From positions 1 through 5,286 of the forward strand of contig JANXYW010000033.1 in assembly GCA_025355835.1 (NCBI GenBank): a stretch of DNA of 5,286 nt, given 5' to 3'. This document shows positions 1-4,914 of this stretch, piece after piece (positions within the stretch are counted from its first letter, which is position 1; the number at the start of each line of letters is the position of its first letter). This DNA is from Chloroflexota bacterium. Its GTDB lineage: Bacteria > Chloroflexota > Dehalococcoidia > DSTF01 > JACRBR01. Below the pieces are notes generated by a model. The model worked only from the letters and a program-made list of their open reading frames with translations, made no database searches and was not told where the DNA came from. Made by a program: the position numbers and the translations under genes.

Positions 1-2
1 TG

Positions 3-92
3 CTGCCGCGGCTCGTGCAGGAGCTTCGGCGTGAGCGCAACGCTAATCCTCATCCATTCGAGCGTACTCGGGTGTGGCGGAGAATGCGATAG
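3..92 (+). CDS. possible C-terminal end of an upstream gene (partial)
   Basis: Reading from base 3 gives 29 open codons ending at TAG 90-92. The peptide runs LPRLVQELRRERNANPHPF and continues through a basic, tryptophan-containing tail ending in RRMR. Its composition (Leu/Arg/Glu helix, then a Pro/Arg tail) looks more protein-like than the other two forward frames. Of those, one stops by base 33 and the other reads through as a Cys/Ser-rich string. I do not recognise a family, and 29 residues are too few to assign one. It could simply be non-coding sequence open by chance in GC-rich DNA. Confidence 0.25.
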   Translation: MPRLVQELRRERNANPHPFERTRVWRRMR

Positions 93-160
93 CCGCGCGT
101 CAAGGTGCAGCAAGCTGAGTGCGGCGGCGTGTCTAGTTGACGCCGAGCGCCGTCCTCTAT

Positions 161-222
161 CTGCGAAATCGGCGTAATCTGCGGTTCCACCCTTCCGTGA
201 AATCCGCGCAATCCGTGGTTCC
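161..222. repeat. two-copy direct repeat, 28 bp unit, period 34
   Basis: Copy 1 (161-188) and copy 2 (195-222) align without gaps and match at 22 of 28 positions. Both contain the cores GAAATC, GCG(T/C)AATC and GGTTCC. Within each unit the short word (T/C)GCG-AATC recurs, so the tract looks built from a degenerate ~10-bp module. It lies directly upstream of the sigma-gene promoter. No coding function is supported. Two units with a 6-bp gap do not make a CRISPR array. It resembles the dispersed intergenic repeats seen in many environmental genomes, which is a recollection and not a search result. Confidence 0.7.
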
Positions 223-231
223 CGAAGCCGA

Positions 232-261
232 TGTAACCTTTTCGTACGGGCGCGCGTCTAA
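232..261 (+). promoter_or_regulatory. ECF-type promoter of the sigma gene (likely autoregulatory)
   Basis: A -35 element TGTAAC (232-237, followed by C) is separated by exactly 17 bp from CGTC (255-258), then TAA. TGTAAC/N16-17/CGTC is the classic ECF sigma factor promoter pattern, with the AAC core at -35 and CGTC at -10. The predicted start of transcription falls near 264-268, giving a short leader that holds the purine-rich AGGGGAAAGG (271-280) just ahead of the GTG start. ECF genes commonly transcribe themselves, so this is probably the target of the sigma factor encoded directly downstream. I saw no second copy of this bipartite element in the window. Confidence 0.62.
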
Positions 262-282
262 CTCAGTGAAAGGGGAAAGGGC

Positions 283-1380
283 GTGGATGACCGGATGCCG
301 GACACACCGCTCGCACTGCTCGAGCGCGCTCGGGCGGGCGACAAGGACGCCTTCGGGCTGCTCGCCGAGGAGCACCGCCAGGCACTCCAGCGCCTCTGCT
401 ACAAGATGACGGGTTCGCACGAAGAGGCCGAAGACCTCGTCCAGGAGACGCTGCTCAAGGCCTACACGCACATCGCCAACTTCGAGCTGCGCGCGTCGCT
501 CTCGACCTGGCTGTTCCGCATCGCCACGAACACCTGCCTGGATAGCCAGCGCGGCAAGAAGCCGTGGGACCTGGACAAGCGCTGGCAGTGGTTCCGCGAG
601 AACGGCGAGCTTGTGCAGCAGATGGAGCAGAACCTCTACCTGTCGCCGGAGCGCGCGGCCGAGGTGAAGGAAGTCGCGGCGACGTGCGTCAACTGCATCA
701 CGATGTCGCTGCCGGAAAAGCAGCGCGCCGCGATCGTCATGTGCGATCAGATGGGCATGTCGCGCGAAGAAGCGGCGAACTCGATCGGGGCGTCGGTGGC
801 GTCGCTGAAGACCGAGCTGCATCGCGCGCGCAAGAAGATGACGGATGTGTACGAGACGCGATGCGCACTCATCGATGAGAAGAACGAGTGCACGGGCTGC
901 ATCGTCGCGGCACGCATTCAGCACAAGAAGGCGCCAACCGTAGGGGCACGCGGTGGCGTGCCCTCTGCGCGACCTACCGTTCGATCTGCAACAGACGCGT
1001 CTGTTACGGAGGCGGCTCCGATTGGCCAGGCGGATGCGCTGGACGCGGGCACGTCGCGCCGTGCCCCTACCGCGACGGGTCTCACGTGCGATCAGATCGA
1101 CGAACTGCTGTCAGACCTCTTCGCCGATGAACTGCCGCATGCCGCGCGCACCGGCGTCGAAGCGCATCTGGCTACGTGCGAGACGTGCGCCGCCTCGTAC
1201 AAGGCGATGAAGCGCACGGTGCGCTTCGTGCAGGCGCACGGCAACACGCCGCTGGTGCCTGGCACGCCCGGCGGACAGTACCAGGATTTCACCCGCGCGA
1301 TGATGGACGAAGAGTACGATCGGGAGCCGATCGACGTGATCGCCGAAGCGGTCTTCGGCAAGAAAGGACGTGCAGGATGA
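283..1380 (+). CDS. ECF sigma factor with fused C-terminal ZF-HC2 zinc finger (365 aa)
   Basis: This is an RNA polymerase sigma factor of the extracytoplasmic-function group. Sigma region 2 spans about residues 12-90, including the GSHEEAEDLVQETLLKAY helix and the STWLFRIATNTCLD segment. Region 4 spans about 140-187, with LPEKQRAAIVM and the helix-turn-helix MSREEAANSIGASVASLKTE followed by HRARKKM. Extra cysteines sit at CVNC (C135, C138) and at C194, C203 and C206. After a Pro/Ala/Thr-rich linker (about 213-267), a ZF-HC2 domain follows with likely zinc ligands C269, H295, C299 and C302 (H-x3-C-x2-C). That domain is typical of anti-sigma factors such as the RsrA/ChrR type, so the chain may carry its own inhibitor or sensor. 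The GTG start at 283 is favoured by AGGGGAAAGG at 271-280; ATG at 295 is the alternative and would cost four residues. The stop overlaps the next gene (ATGA), implying translational coupling. The inducing signal is unknown; zinc/thiol chemistry suggests redox or metal sensing (inference). Confidence 0.9.
   Translation: MDDRMPDTPLALLERARAGDKDAFGLLAEEHRQALQRLCYKMTGSHEEAEDLVQETLLKAYTHIANFELRASLSTWLFRIATNTCLDSQRGKKPWDLDKRWQWFRENGELVQQMEQNLYLSPERAAEVKEVAATCVNCITMSLPEKQRAAIVMCDQMGMSREEAANSIGASVASLKTELHRARKKMTDVYETRCALIDEKNECTGCIVAARIQHKKAPTVGARGGVPSARPTVRSATDASVTEAAPIGQADALDAGTSRRAPTATGLTCDQIDELLSDLFADELPHAARTGVEAHLATCETCAASYKAMKRTVRFVQAHGNTPLVPGTPGGQYQDFTRAMMDEEYDREPIDVIAEAVFGKKGRAG
941..1069. mobile_element. 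129-bp inverted-repeat element inserted in frame in the sigma linker (MITE-like, putative)
   Basis: The ends are imperfect inverted repeats of 24 bp (940-963 against 1047-1070, 20 of 24 matching). Both outer ends carry GTAGGGGCACG or its complement. Each end also folds on its own: an 8-bp stem GGGCACGC/GCGTGCCC (944-951/956-963) and a 7-bp stem GGGCACG/CGTGCCC (1047-1053/1060-1066). The interior holds a perfect 16-bp palindrome. Taken as 941-1069, the element is flanked by CCG on both sides (938-940 and 1070-1072), a possible 3-bp target duplication. Element plus one CCG equals 132 bp, or 44 codons, so the reading frame survives. It encodes most of the low-complexity linker, about residues 220-263. 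It has no transposase, so movement would need help in trans. The CCG match could be chance. Confidence 0.6.
990..1005. repeat. perfect 16-bp palindrome
   Basis: AACAGACG is followed directly by its reverse complement CGTCTGTT. It lies inside the inserted element but is not centred in it (element centre about 1005, palindrome centre 997.5). It could be part of the element's own fold, a protein-binding dyad, or coincidence. It encodes linker residues of the sigma fusion. Confidence 0.6.
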
Positions 1381-2720
1381 AGAGCGACGTGGTGATCATC
1401 GGCGGCGGACTCGCCGGCCTCAGCACGGGAGCGCTGCTGGCGAAGCAGGGGAAGCGCGTCACCGTCATCGAGAAGGGCAATCAGCCGGGCGGGCGCGCGT
1501 ACACGTACGAGGAGAAGGGCTTCACCTTCAACTACGGCCCGCACGCGATGTACATCCCGGAATCGGGCATCCTCGCGGACGTGATGGCGCGCCTCGGCCG
1601 GCCTGTGCCGAAGTGCGGGTATCCGGACAACATGCGTGCCTACTGGGCCGATGGCGATCGCCTCGCTGTGATGGGCGCGAAGCCGCATCAGGTGCTGACG
1701 ACGAAGCTCTTTTCACTGGGCGAGCGGATGCAGGTCGTCAAGCTCATGCTCGCCCTTAAATCGGCGAAGCCCGCGACCGTCGCGCCGGGCACGACGTGGC
1801 GGGAGTGGGTGGATGCTCAGACCAACGCCCCCGCCGTCCGCCGCTTCGCCCTGGCGCTTGGCACCGTTAATACGTACACGCGGCCGTCGGGCGAGCTTGA
1901 CGCCGCTTGGATGCTCGCCCACTTCAAGCGGGTGCTCTTCGCGAAGGACTTCGTCGGTTACATGTCCGGTGGCTGGCGCTCGATGTACGACGTCTTCATC
2001 GAAGAGCTTGAGTCGAATGGCGGCACACTGGTCACGGGGACGCGCATCGATCGGCTCGAAGTGGCCGATGGCCGGATCGTCGCGGCAGTGACGGCGGACG
2101 CGCGGTACGAGGCCGACGCTTTCGTCTGCACGCTGCCGCCGCAGGACGCGCCTGCGCTCGCCACGGATGGCTCGCCGCTGCGGACGGAGTTGCAGCAGTG
2201 GGAGACCCTCGTCGATGTCCGCGCGCTCTGCATGGACATCGGGTTCAGCCGCAAAGTGCGAGACAACCTCGCGCTCGTGTTTGATATCGAGCGCGACCTC
2301 TACTACAGCGTGCACTCGTTCACGACGCCGGACCTCGCGCCCGCGACAGGCCAACTCTTGCACGCGATGGCGTACCTCTCGCCGGAGGAAGCGGCTGATG
2401 AGACGCTGCTCGCGGGGCGCAAGGCCGAACTCGTCACGGGGCTCGATCTGCACTTCCCCGGCTGGCGCGATGCGATCGCCGTCGAGCGTACGATGCCGAC
2501 CGCGAAGGTGGTCGGCGCGCGGCAGACGCCGGCGAACAGGAAGAATATGGTGCCGCTGCGGGCAGCATCGGTCGACAACCTGTACTTCGCCGGTGACTCG
2601 CGCGACATCCCGTACGATCTCTCGCTGATCACCCTCGCCGCGGCGATGGAGGTTGCCGATGCGATCGGGTCAGCGTCGCAGGCCAAGCCTGCCGCCGCTA
2701 TTGCGGGTGCGGCCGGCTAG
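1377..2720 (+). CDS. CrtI/amine-oxidase-type FAD-dependent oxidoreductase (447 aa)
   Basis: This is a flavoprotein of the phytoene desaturase/protoporphyrinogen oxidase/amine oxidase superfamily. The N-terminal dinucleotide fold reads VVIIGGGLAGLSTGALLAKQ, with G9, G11 and G14 binding the FAD diphosphate. VTVIEKG follows, with E32 expected to contact the ribose, then the GGRA motif (38-41) typical of this superfamily. A C-terminal FAD motif, NLYFAGDSRDIPYDLSL (about 401-417), closes the cofactor site, and an Ala-rich tail follows from about 431. No signal peptide or transmembrane helix is evident, so it should be cytosolic or peripherally membrane-associated. The ATG at 1377 is chosen because the Rossmann motif starts there and it overlaps the sigma stop by 4 nt; a longer in-frame opening upstream runs inside the sigma gene in another frame. 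The substrate cannot be read from the sequence; carotenoid or other isoprenoid desaturation is possible. Its coupling to the sigma gene suggests it is the main output of that regulator. Confidence 0.85.
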   Translation: MKSDVVIIGGGLAGLSTGALLAKQGKRVTVIEKGNQPGGRAYTYEEKGFTFNYGPHAMYIPESGILADVMARLGRPVPKCGYPDNMRAYWADGDRLAVMGAKPHQVLTTKLFSLGERMQVVKLMLALKSAKPATVAPGTTWREWVDAQTNAPAVRRFALALGTVNTYTRPSGELDAAWMLAHFKRVLFAKDFVGYMSGGWRSMYDVFIEELESNGGTLVTGTRIDRLEVADGRIVAAVTADARYEADAFVCTLPPQDAPALATDGSPLRTELQQWETLVDVRALCMDIGFSRKVRDNLALVFDIERDLYYSVHSFTTPDLAPATGQLLHAMAYLSPEEAADETLLAGRKAELVTGLDLHFPGWRDAIAVERTMPTAKVVGARQTPANRKNMVPLRAASVDNLYFAGDSRDIPYDLSLITLAAAMEVADAIGSASQAKPAAAIAGAAG

Positions 2721-2779
2721 GCTGCGCGTGGCGTCGCTCCGCGCTAGACTTCGGCCTCATCGGCGAAGGAGGCGACACC

Positions 2780-3211
2780 ATGAAGTGGGTAACGCGCGCG
2801 AATCCGAAAGTCGACCGGGTCGCATGTCCGTGGCTGATCCGAAAGTTCGTCGATTCGTCGGCCGAGTTCCTGTACGTGCCGGGCGATCAGGTGACGGCCG
2901 TCGCCGAGCGTGAAGGCGCAACGCCGTACGATGTGCCGAACGCCGAGCTTGGCCACCACGGGCTGGAGTGCAGTTTCGACGCGATCATCGCGAAGTACGC
3001 GCTCACGGATCCCGCACTGACGCAAATGGCCCTCATCGTTCGCGGCGCCGACACAGCGGCGAAGGATTTGGCGCCCGAGTCGCGCGGGCTCGAAGCGATC
3101 GCCGCCGGCTTTCAAGCAGCGTATGCGGACGACCACGAGCAGCTGGCGGCGGAGTTGCCGGTGTATGACGCGCTGTACGCGTACTGCCAGTCGCAGCTTG
3201 GGGCCGATTAG
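2780..3211 (+). CDS. stand-alone ChrB C-terminal-type chromate resistance protein (143 aa)
   Basis: It matches the C-terminal domain of ChrB, the protein found beside the ChrA chromate exporter. Recognisable blocks are VDRVACPWLIRKFVD (11-25) leading into AEFLYVP, then GATPYDVPNAELGHHG (46-61) with ECSFD after it, and the segment VRGAD (87-91). Conserved metal- or oxyanion-competent residues seen are C16, H59, H60, C64 and D67. Full ChrB proteins are about twice this length with an N-terminal regulatory domain; only the C-terminal module is present, and many genomes carry this short form. The start is supported by a strong AAGGAGG (2766-2772) spaced 7 nt from the ATG. It follows the oxidoreductase by 59 bp, so it may be read from the same transcript; I saw no convincing promoter in the gap. 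No ChrA transporter is in the window. The biochemical role of this family is poorly defined, so chromate is an assignment by family name. Confidence 0.8.
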   Translation: MKWVTRANPKVDRVACPWLIRKFVDSSAEFLYVPGDQVTAVAEREGATPYDVPNAELGHHGLECSFDAIIAKYALTDPALTQMALIVRGADTAAKDLAPESRGLEAIAAGFQAAYADDHEQLAAELPVYDALYAYCQSQLGAD

Positions 3212-3253
3212 CACTGAGGATTTCCGGCGGAATCCGACCTTCACCTCAACTCG

Positions 3254-3277
3254 GGGGCGGACACACAGGTCCGCCCC
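3254..3277. repeat. hairpin repeat of the GTAGGGGC family
   Basis: A perfect 9-bp stem GGGGCGGAC/GTCCGCCCC encloses the 6-nt loop ACACAG, and TAC follows (3278-3280). On the complementary strand it begins GTAGGGGC, the same octamer that opens both ends of the element inside the sigma gene. It sits 42 bp after the ChrB-like stop and could slow transcription or protect the mRNA 3' end. There is no T-run, so it is not a canonical intrinsic terminator. Confidence 0.65.
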
Positions 3278-3297
3278 TACGGTGAAGCCGCATGGTC

Positions 3298-3333
3298 TTG
3301 CAGCGCCATCACATCCATCGTAATATGGCGATG
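3298..3333 (+). promoter_or_regulatory. arsR promoter with overlapping dyad operator
   Basis: A -10 like TAATAT (3321-3326) sits 17 bp from a weak -35 TTGCAG (3298-3303). An inverted repeat CATCG/CGATG (3316-3320 and 3329-3333, 8-bp gap) straddles the -10, where an ArsR repressor would block polymerase. Directly repeated ATATG words (3324-3328 and 3334-3338, period 10) overlap the same place. The projected +1 near 3333 is at most three bases before the ATG, implying a leaderless or nearly leaderless mRNA. The elements match consensus only partly (-35 3/6, -10 4/6). Confidence 0.5.
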
Positions 3334-3335
3334 AT

Positions 3336-3617
3336 ATGACCGCCACCACACTCGACACCGATAGACTTGCGACGATGCTTCGGGCGCTCGGGCACCCTGT
3401 TCGGCTCGACCTTGTGCGCACGATGGCGGAGGCGGGCGACGCCAACTGCATGGATCTGACGCGCCACGTCGAACTGGCGCAGTCGACCGTTTCGGAACAC
3501 CTGCGTGTGCTGAAGGAGGCGGGGCTGATCTTGCAGTGCGGGCCGGGGCCGCGTTCCGGCTATTGCCTCAGCCGCGACGCGCTGCTGTGGCTGAAGCAGA
3601 ACGTGATCGCGCTGTGA
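3336..3617 (+). CDS. arsR: ArsR/SmtB-family repressor (93 aa)
   Basis: This is a winged-helix metalloregulator. LRALGHPVRLDLVRTM (15-30) is the conserved N-terminal helix pair, ELAQSTVSEHLRVLKEAGLI (46-65) is the recognition helix region, and QCGPGPRSGYCLS (67-79) is the wing hairpin. The classic arsenite site ELCVCDL in helix 3 is reduced to NCMDL with one cysteine (C38). Two more cysteines, C68 and C77, lie in the wing, so a different three-thiol arsenite site is possible (inference). The ATG at 3336 is the only usable start: an in-frame TAA lies at 3321-3323, and starting at M14 would cut the first helix. No Shine-Dalgarno sequence precedes it, consistent with a leaderless mRNA. Its stop overlaps the aquaporin start (GTGA). 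Position at the head of aquaporin-arsC supports control of arsenic detoxification. Confidence 0.88.
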   Translation: MTATTLDTDRLATMLRALGHPVRLDLVRTMAEAGDANCMDLTRHVELAQSTVSEHLRVLKEAGLILQCGPGPRSGYCLSRDALLWLKQNVIAL

Positions 3618-4279
3618 ACAACGCGGTCTCGCTGCCACGCCGTCTTGGAGCTGAGTTCGTCGGCACGTTCGCGCTCGTGTTCGCCGGCGCCGGCGCGATC
3701 GTCATCGACGCGACGCAGCACGGCGCGATCACGCATGTGGGCGTTGCCGCGACGTTCGGTCTCGTGATCATGGTGATGATCTACGCCGTCGGCCACATCT
3801 CGGGCGGCCACTTCAACCCCGGCGTCACGCTGGCGTTCGCTGCGGCGCGACACTTTCCGTTGCGCGATGTTGCGCCGTACTGGCTCGCGCAGTTCGCAGC
3901 CGCGATTGGCGCCGCCGTCGTGCTACGGATGATGTTCGGCGATGTCGTCGATCTTGGTGCGACGCAGCCGGCCGGGTCGATGATGCAGTCGTTTTGGCTC
4001 GAACTGATCCTCACGTTCGGCCTGATGTTTGTGATCATCGCGGTGGCCACCGACACGCGCGCGGCCGGGCAGGCCGCAGCGATCGCGATTGGCGGCACGG
4101 TTGGGTTAGAGGCGATGTTCGGCGGGCCAATCTCCGGCGCATCGATGAACACCGCTCGCTCGCTCGGCCCCGCGCTCGTTTCGGGACAGTTCCACGCGCT
4201 GTGGTTGTACGCCGTCGCGCCGCCGATCGGCGCGATCTTGGGCGCGCTCACGTACCAGGCGATTCGAGGTAACGCGTGA
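3614..4279 (+). CDS. aqpS: MIP-family aquaglyceroporin, probable arsenite channel (221 aa, AqpS-like)
   Basis: This is an integral membrane channel with six predicted helices (about 13-32, 42-60, 87-106, 127-145, 152-170, 195-216) and two half-helices. The first pore motif is HFNPG (N68-P69-G70, not NPA) after GHISGG. The second is SMNTARS (N179-T180-A181), with the filter arginine R182. By gap-free comparison with E. coli AqpZ, the filter positions are F48, A167, A176 and R182. The AqpZ histidine is therefore replaced by alanine, giving a wider pore suited to neutral solutes such as As(OH)3 or glycerol (inference). In Sinorhizobium meliloti, arsR-aqpS-arsC uses such a channel for downhill arsenite exit, and the same order is seen here. 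The GTG at 3614 is chosen because it overlaps the arsR stop by 4 nt and begins just before LGAEFVGTF, the usual N-terminus. A longer opening from 3536 lies inside arsR. No strong ribosome site is visible, so reinitiation is likely. Confidence 0.88.
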   Translation: MNNAVSLPRRLGAEFVGTFALVFAGAGAIVIDATQHGAITHVGVAATFGLVIMVMIYAVGHISGGHFNPGVTLAFAAARHFPLRDVAPYWLAQFAAAIGAAVVLRMMFGDVVDLGATQPAGSMMQSFWLELILTFGLMFVIIAVATDTRAAGQAAAIAIGGTVGLEAMFGGPISGASMNTARSLGPALVSGQFHALWLYAVAPPIGAILGALTYQAIRGNA

Positions 4280-4716
4280 GCAAGATTCGCGTGCTCTTTC
4301 TCTGTACGGGCAACTCGGCGCGCAGCATCATCGGCGCGGCGGTGCTGCAGCAGATGGCCGGGGACGCGTTCGATGTCTTCAGCGCCGGCACGCACCCGAA
4401 GGGCGTCAATCCGTACACGGTGCGTGTGCTGGAGCCGCTCGGCATCGATATGGCCGGCCAGCGATCGAAGAGCGTGACCGAGTACGAGGATCAGACGTTC
4501 GACTACGTGATCACGGTGTGTGATGCGGCGGCGGAGGAGTGCCCGGTGTTCCCCGGCGCGCCGGAGCGCATCCACTGGAGCTTCGTCGACCCGGCTGCGG
4601 TTGACGGGAGCGACCAGGACAAACTCCGCGCGTTTCAGGTCACGGTGCGCGAGATGAAGACGCGGCTGAACTCGTTCGTGGTTGTGGCGAAGCGAAGCGC
4701 AGGTCTGCCTGGTTGA
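4276..4716 (+). CDS. arsC: arsenate reductase, thioredoxin-coupled LMW-phosphatase type (146 aa)
   Basis: It reduces arsenate to arsenite in the cytoplasm. The P-loop CTGNSARS gives the CX5R signature, with nucleophile C10 and R16. The relay cysteines C82 and C89 are in VCDAAAEECP, and the acid D105 is in FVDP. All four key positions coincide with the numbering of Staphylococcus aureus pI258 ArsC (C10, C82, C89, D105), so a triple-cysteine, thioredoxin-recycled mechanism is well supported. The length is normal for the family. The GTG at 4276 overlaps the aquaporin stop (GTGA) and has GAGGT (4266-4270) five bases upstream. It closes the visible ars operon: the product arsenite is expected to leave through the neighbouring channel, and no ArsB, Acr3 or ArsA is present in the window. 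Confidence 0.95.
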   Translation: MSKIRVLFLCTGNSARSIIGAAVLQQMAGDAFDVFSAGTHPKGVNPYTVRVLEPLGIDMAGQRSKSVTEYEDQTFDYVITVCDAAAEECPVFPGAPERIHWSFVDPAAVDGSDQDKLRAFQVTVREMKTRLNSFVVVAKRSAGLPG

Positions 4717-4722
4717 TGCTGT

Positions 4723-4773
4723 GGTGACCTCACCTCCGCGCTTCGCGCTGGTCCTCTCGCCCGGCGGAGAGGA
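4723..4773. repeat. cluster of intergenic dyads after arsC
   Basis: GGTGA/TCACC (4723-4727 and 4730-4734) is followed by a small CGCG-CTT-CGCG fold around 4737-4747. A 7-bp stem TCCTCTC/GAGAGGA follows (4752-4758 and 4767-4773, loop 4759-4766). The tract reads like a degraded dispersed intergenic repeat. No U-run follows, so rho-independent termination is not supported. Stem lengths are modest in such GC-rich DNA. Confidence 0.45.
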
Positions 4774-4820
4774 GGCGACGGTGGTGCTGATGGCGAGCGC
4801 TGGTGGTGAAACGGGCGACT

Positions 4821-4840
4821 CACAGCCGAGGGCGGCTGTG
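4821..4840. repeat. 8-bp perfect hairpin between arsC and merR
   Basis: CACAGCCG and CGGCTGTG pair perfectly around the loop AGGG. It may end or stabilise the ars transcript, or be a copy of a dispersed palindromic repeat. The bases after it (CCACATGCTG) lack a T-tract. Nothing else codes between 4717 and the MerR promoter. Confidence 0.6.
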
Positions 4841-4877
4841 CCACATGCTGTTCTCTACGGCGTCGTCAACGAACGGC

Positions 4878-4908
4878 TTGACCTTCCAGTCGATGGAAGG
4901 TTTACCCT
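4878..4908 (+). promoter_or_regulatory. MerR-type promoter/operator with 19-bp spacer
   Basis: A -35 TTGACC (4878-4883) and a -10 TACCCT (4903-4908) are separated by 19 bp, the over-long spacing that MerR activators correct by twisting DNA. Between and overlapping them lies the dyad ACCTTCCA (4881-4888) and TGGAAGGT (4894-4901), closely like the CueR/HmrR box ACCTTCC-N7-GGAAGGT. The predicted +1, seven bases after the -10, is 4915, the A of the ATG of the regulator. The element therefore controls the regulator itself and whatever follows it. Confidence 0.85.
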
Positions 4909-4914
4909 GTCACC

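Noticed and set aside
97..143. Terminator from GCGTCAA/TTGACGC
   Set aside because: 7-bp arms with a 33-nt loop and no T-tract; not stable enough to claim.
161..222. CRISPR array
   Set aside because: Only two imperfect units with a 6-bp gap, no spacers, and no cas genes.
157..924. Long minus-strand open frame opposite the sigma gene
   Set aside because: Arg/His/Leu-rich antisense shadow of a high-GC gene; the + strand encodes clear sigma regions 2 and 4.
1176..1376. N-terminal extension of the oxidoreductase
   Set aside because: It runs out of frame through the zinc-finger coding region and is Arg-rich; the FAD fold begins right after ATG 1377.
1713..2453. Long minus-strand open frame opposite the oxidoreductase
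   Set aside because: Composition is typical of antisense frames, no recognisable motif, and the + strand has both FAD-binding motifs.
2724..2744. Terminator or promoter in the gap before the ChrB-like gene
   Set aside because: The 5-bp GCGCG/CGCGC stem with 11-nt loop is weak, and TAGACT (2745-2750) has no credible -35.
3254..3280. Rho-independent terminator of the ChrB-like gene
   Set aside because: The stem is strong but is followed by TACGGTGAAG with no T-run; the shared GTAGGGGC end fits a repeat better.
3536..3613. N-terminal extension of the aquaporin
   Set aside because: It lies inside arsR in another frame; GTG 3614 gives a normal aquaporin N-terminus and a 4-nt overlap.
3781..4575. 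264-codon minus-strand frame across aquaporin and arsC
   Set aside because: It covers two well-supported + strand genes and shows no domain of its own.
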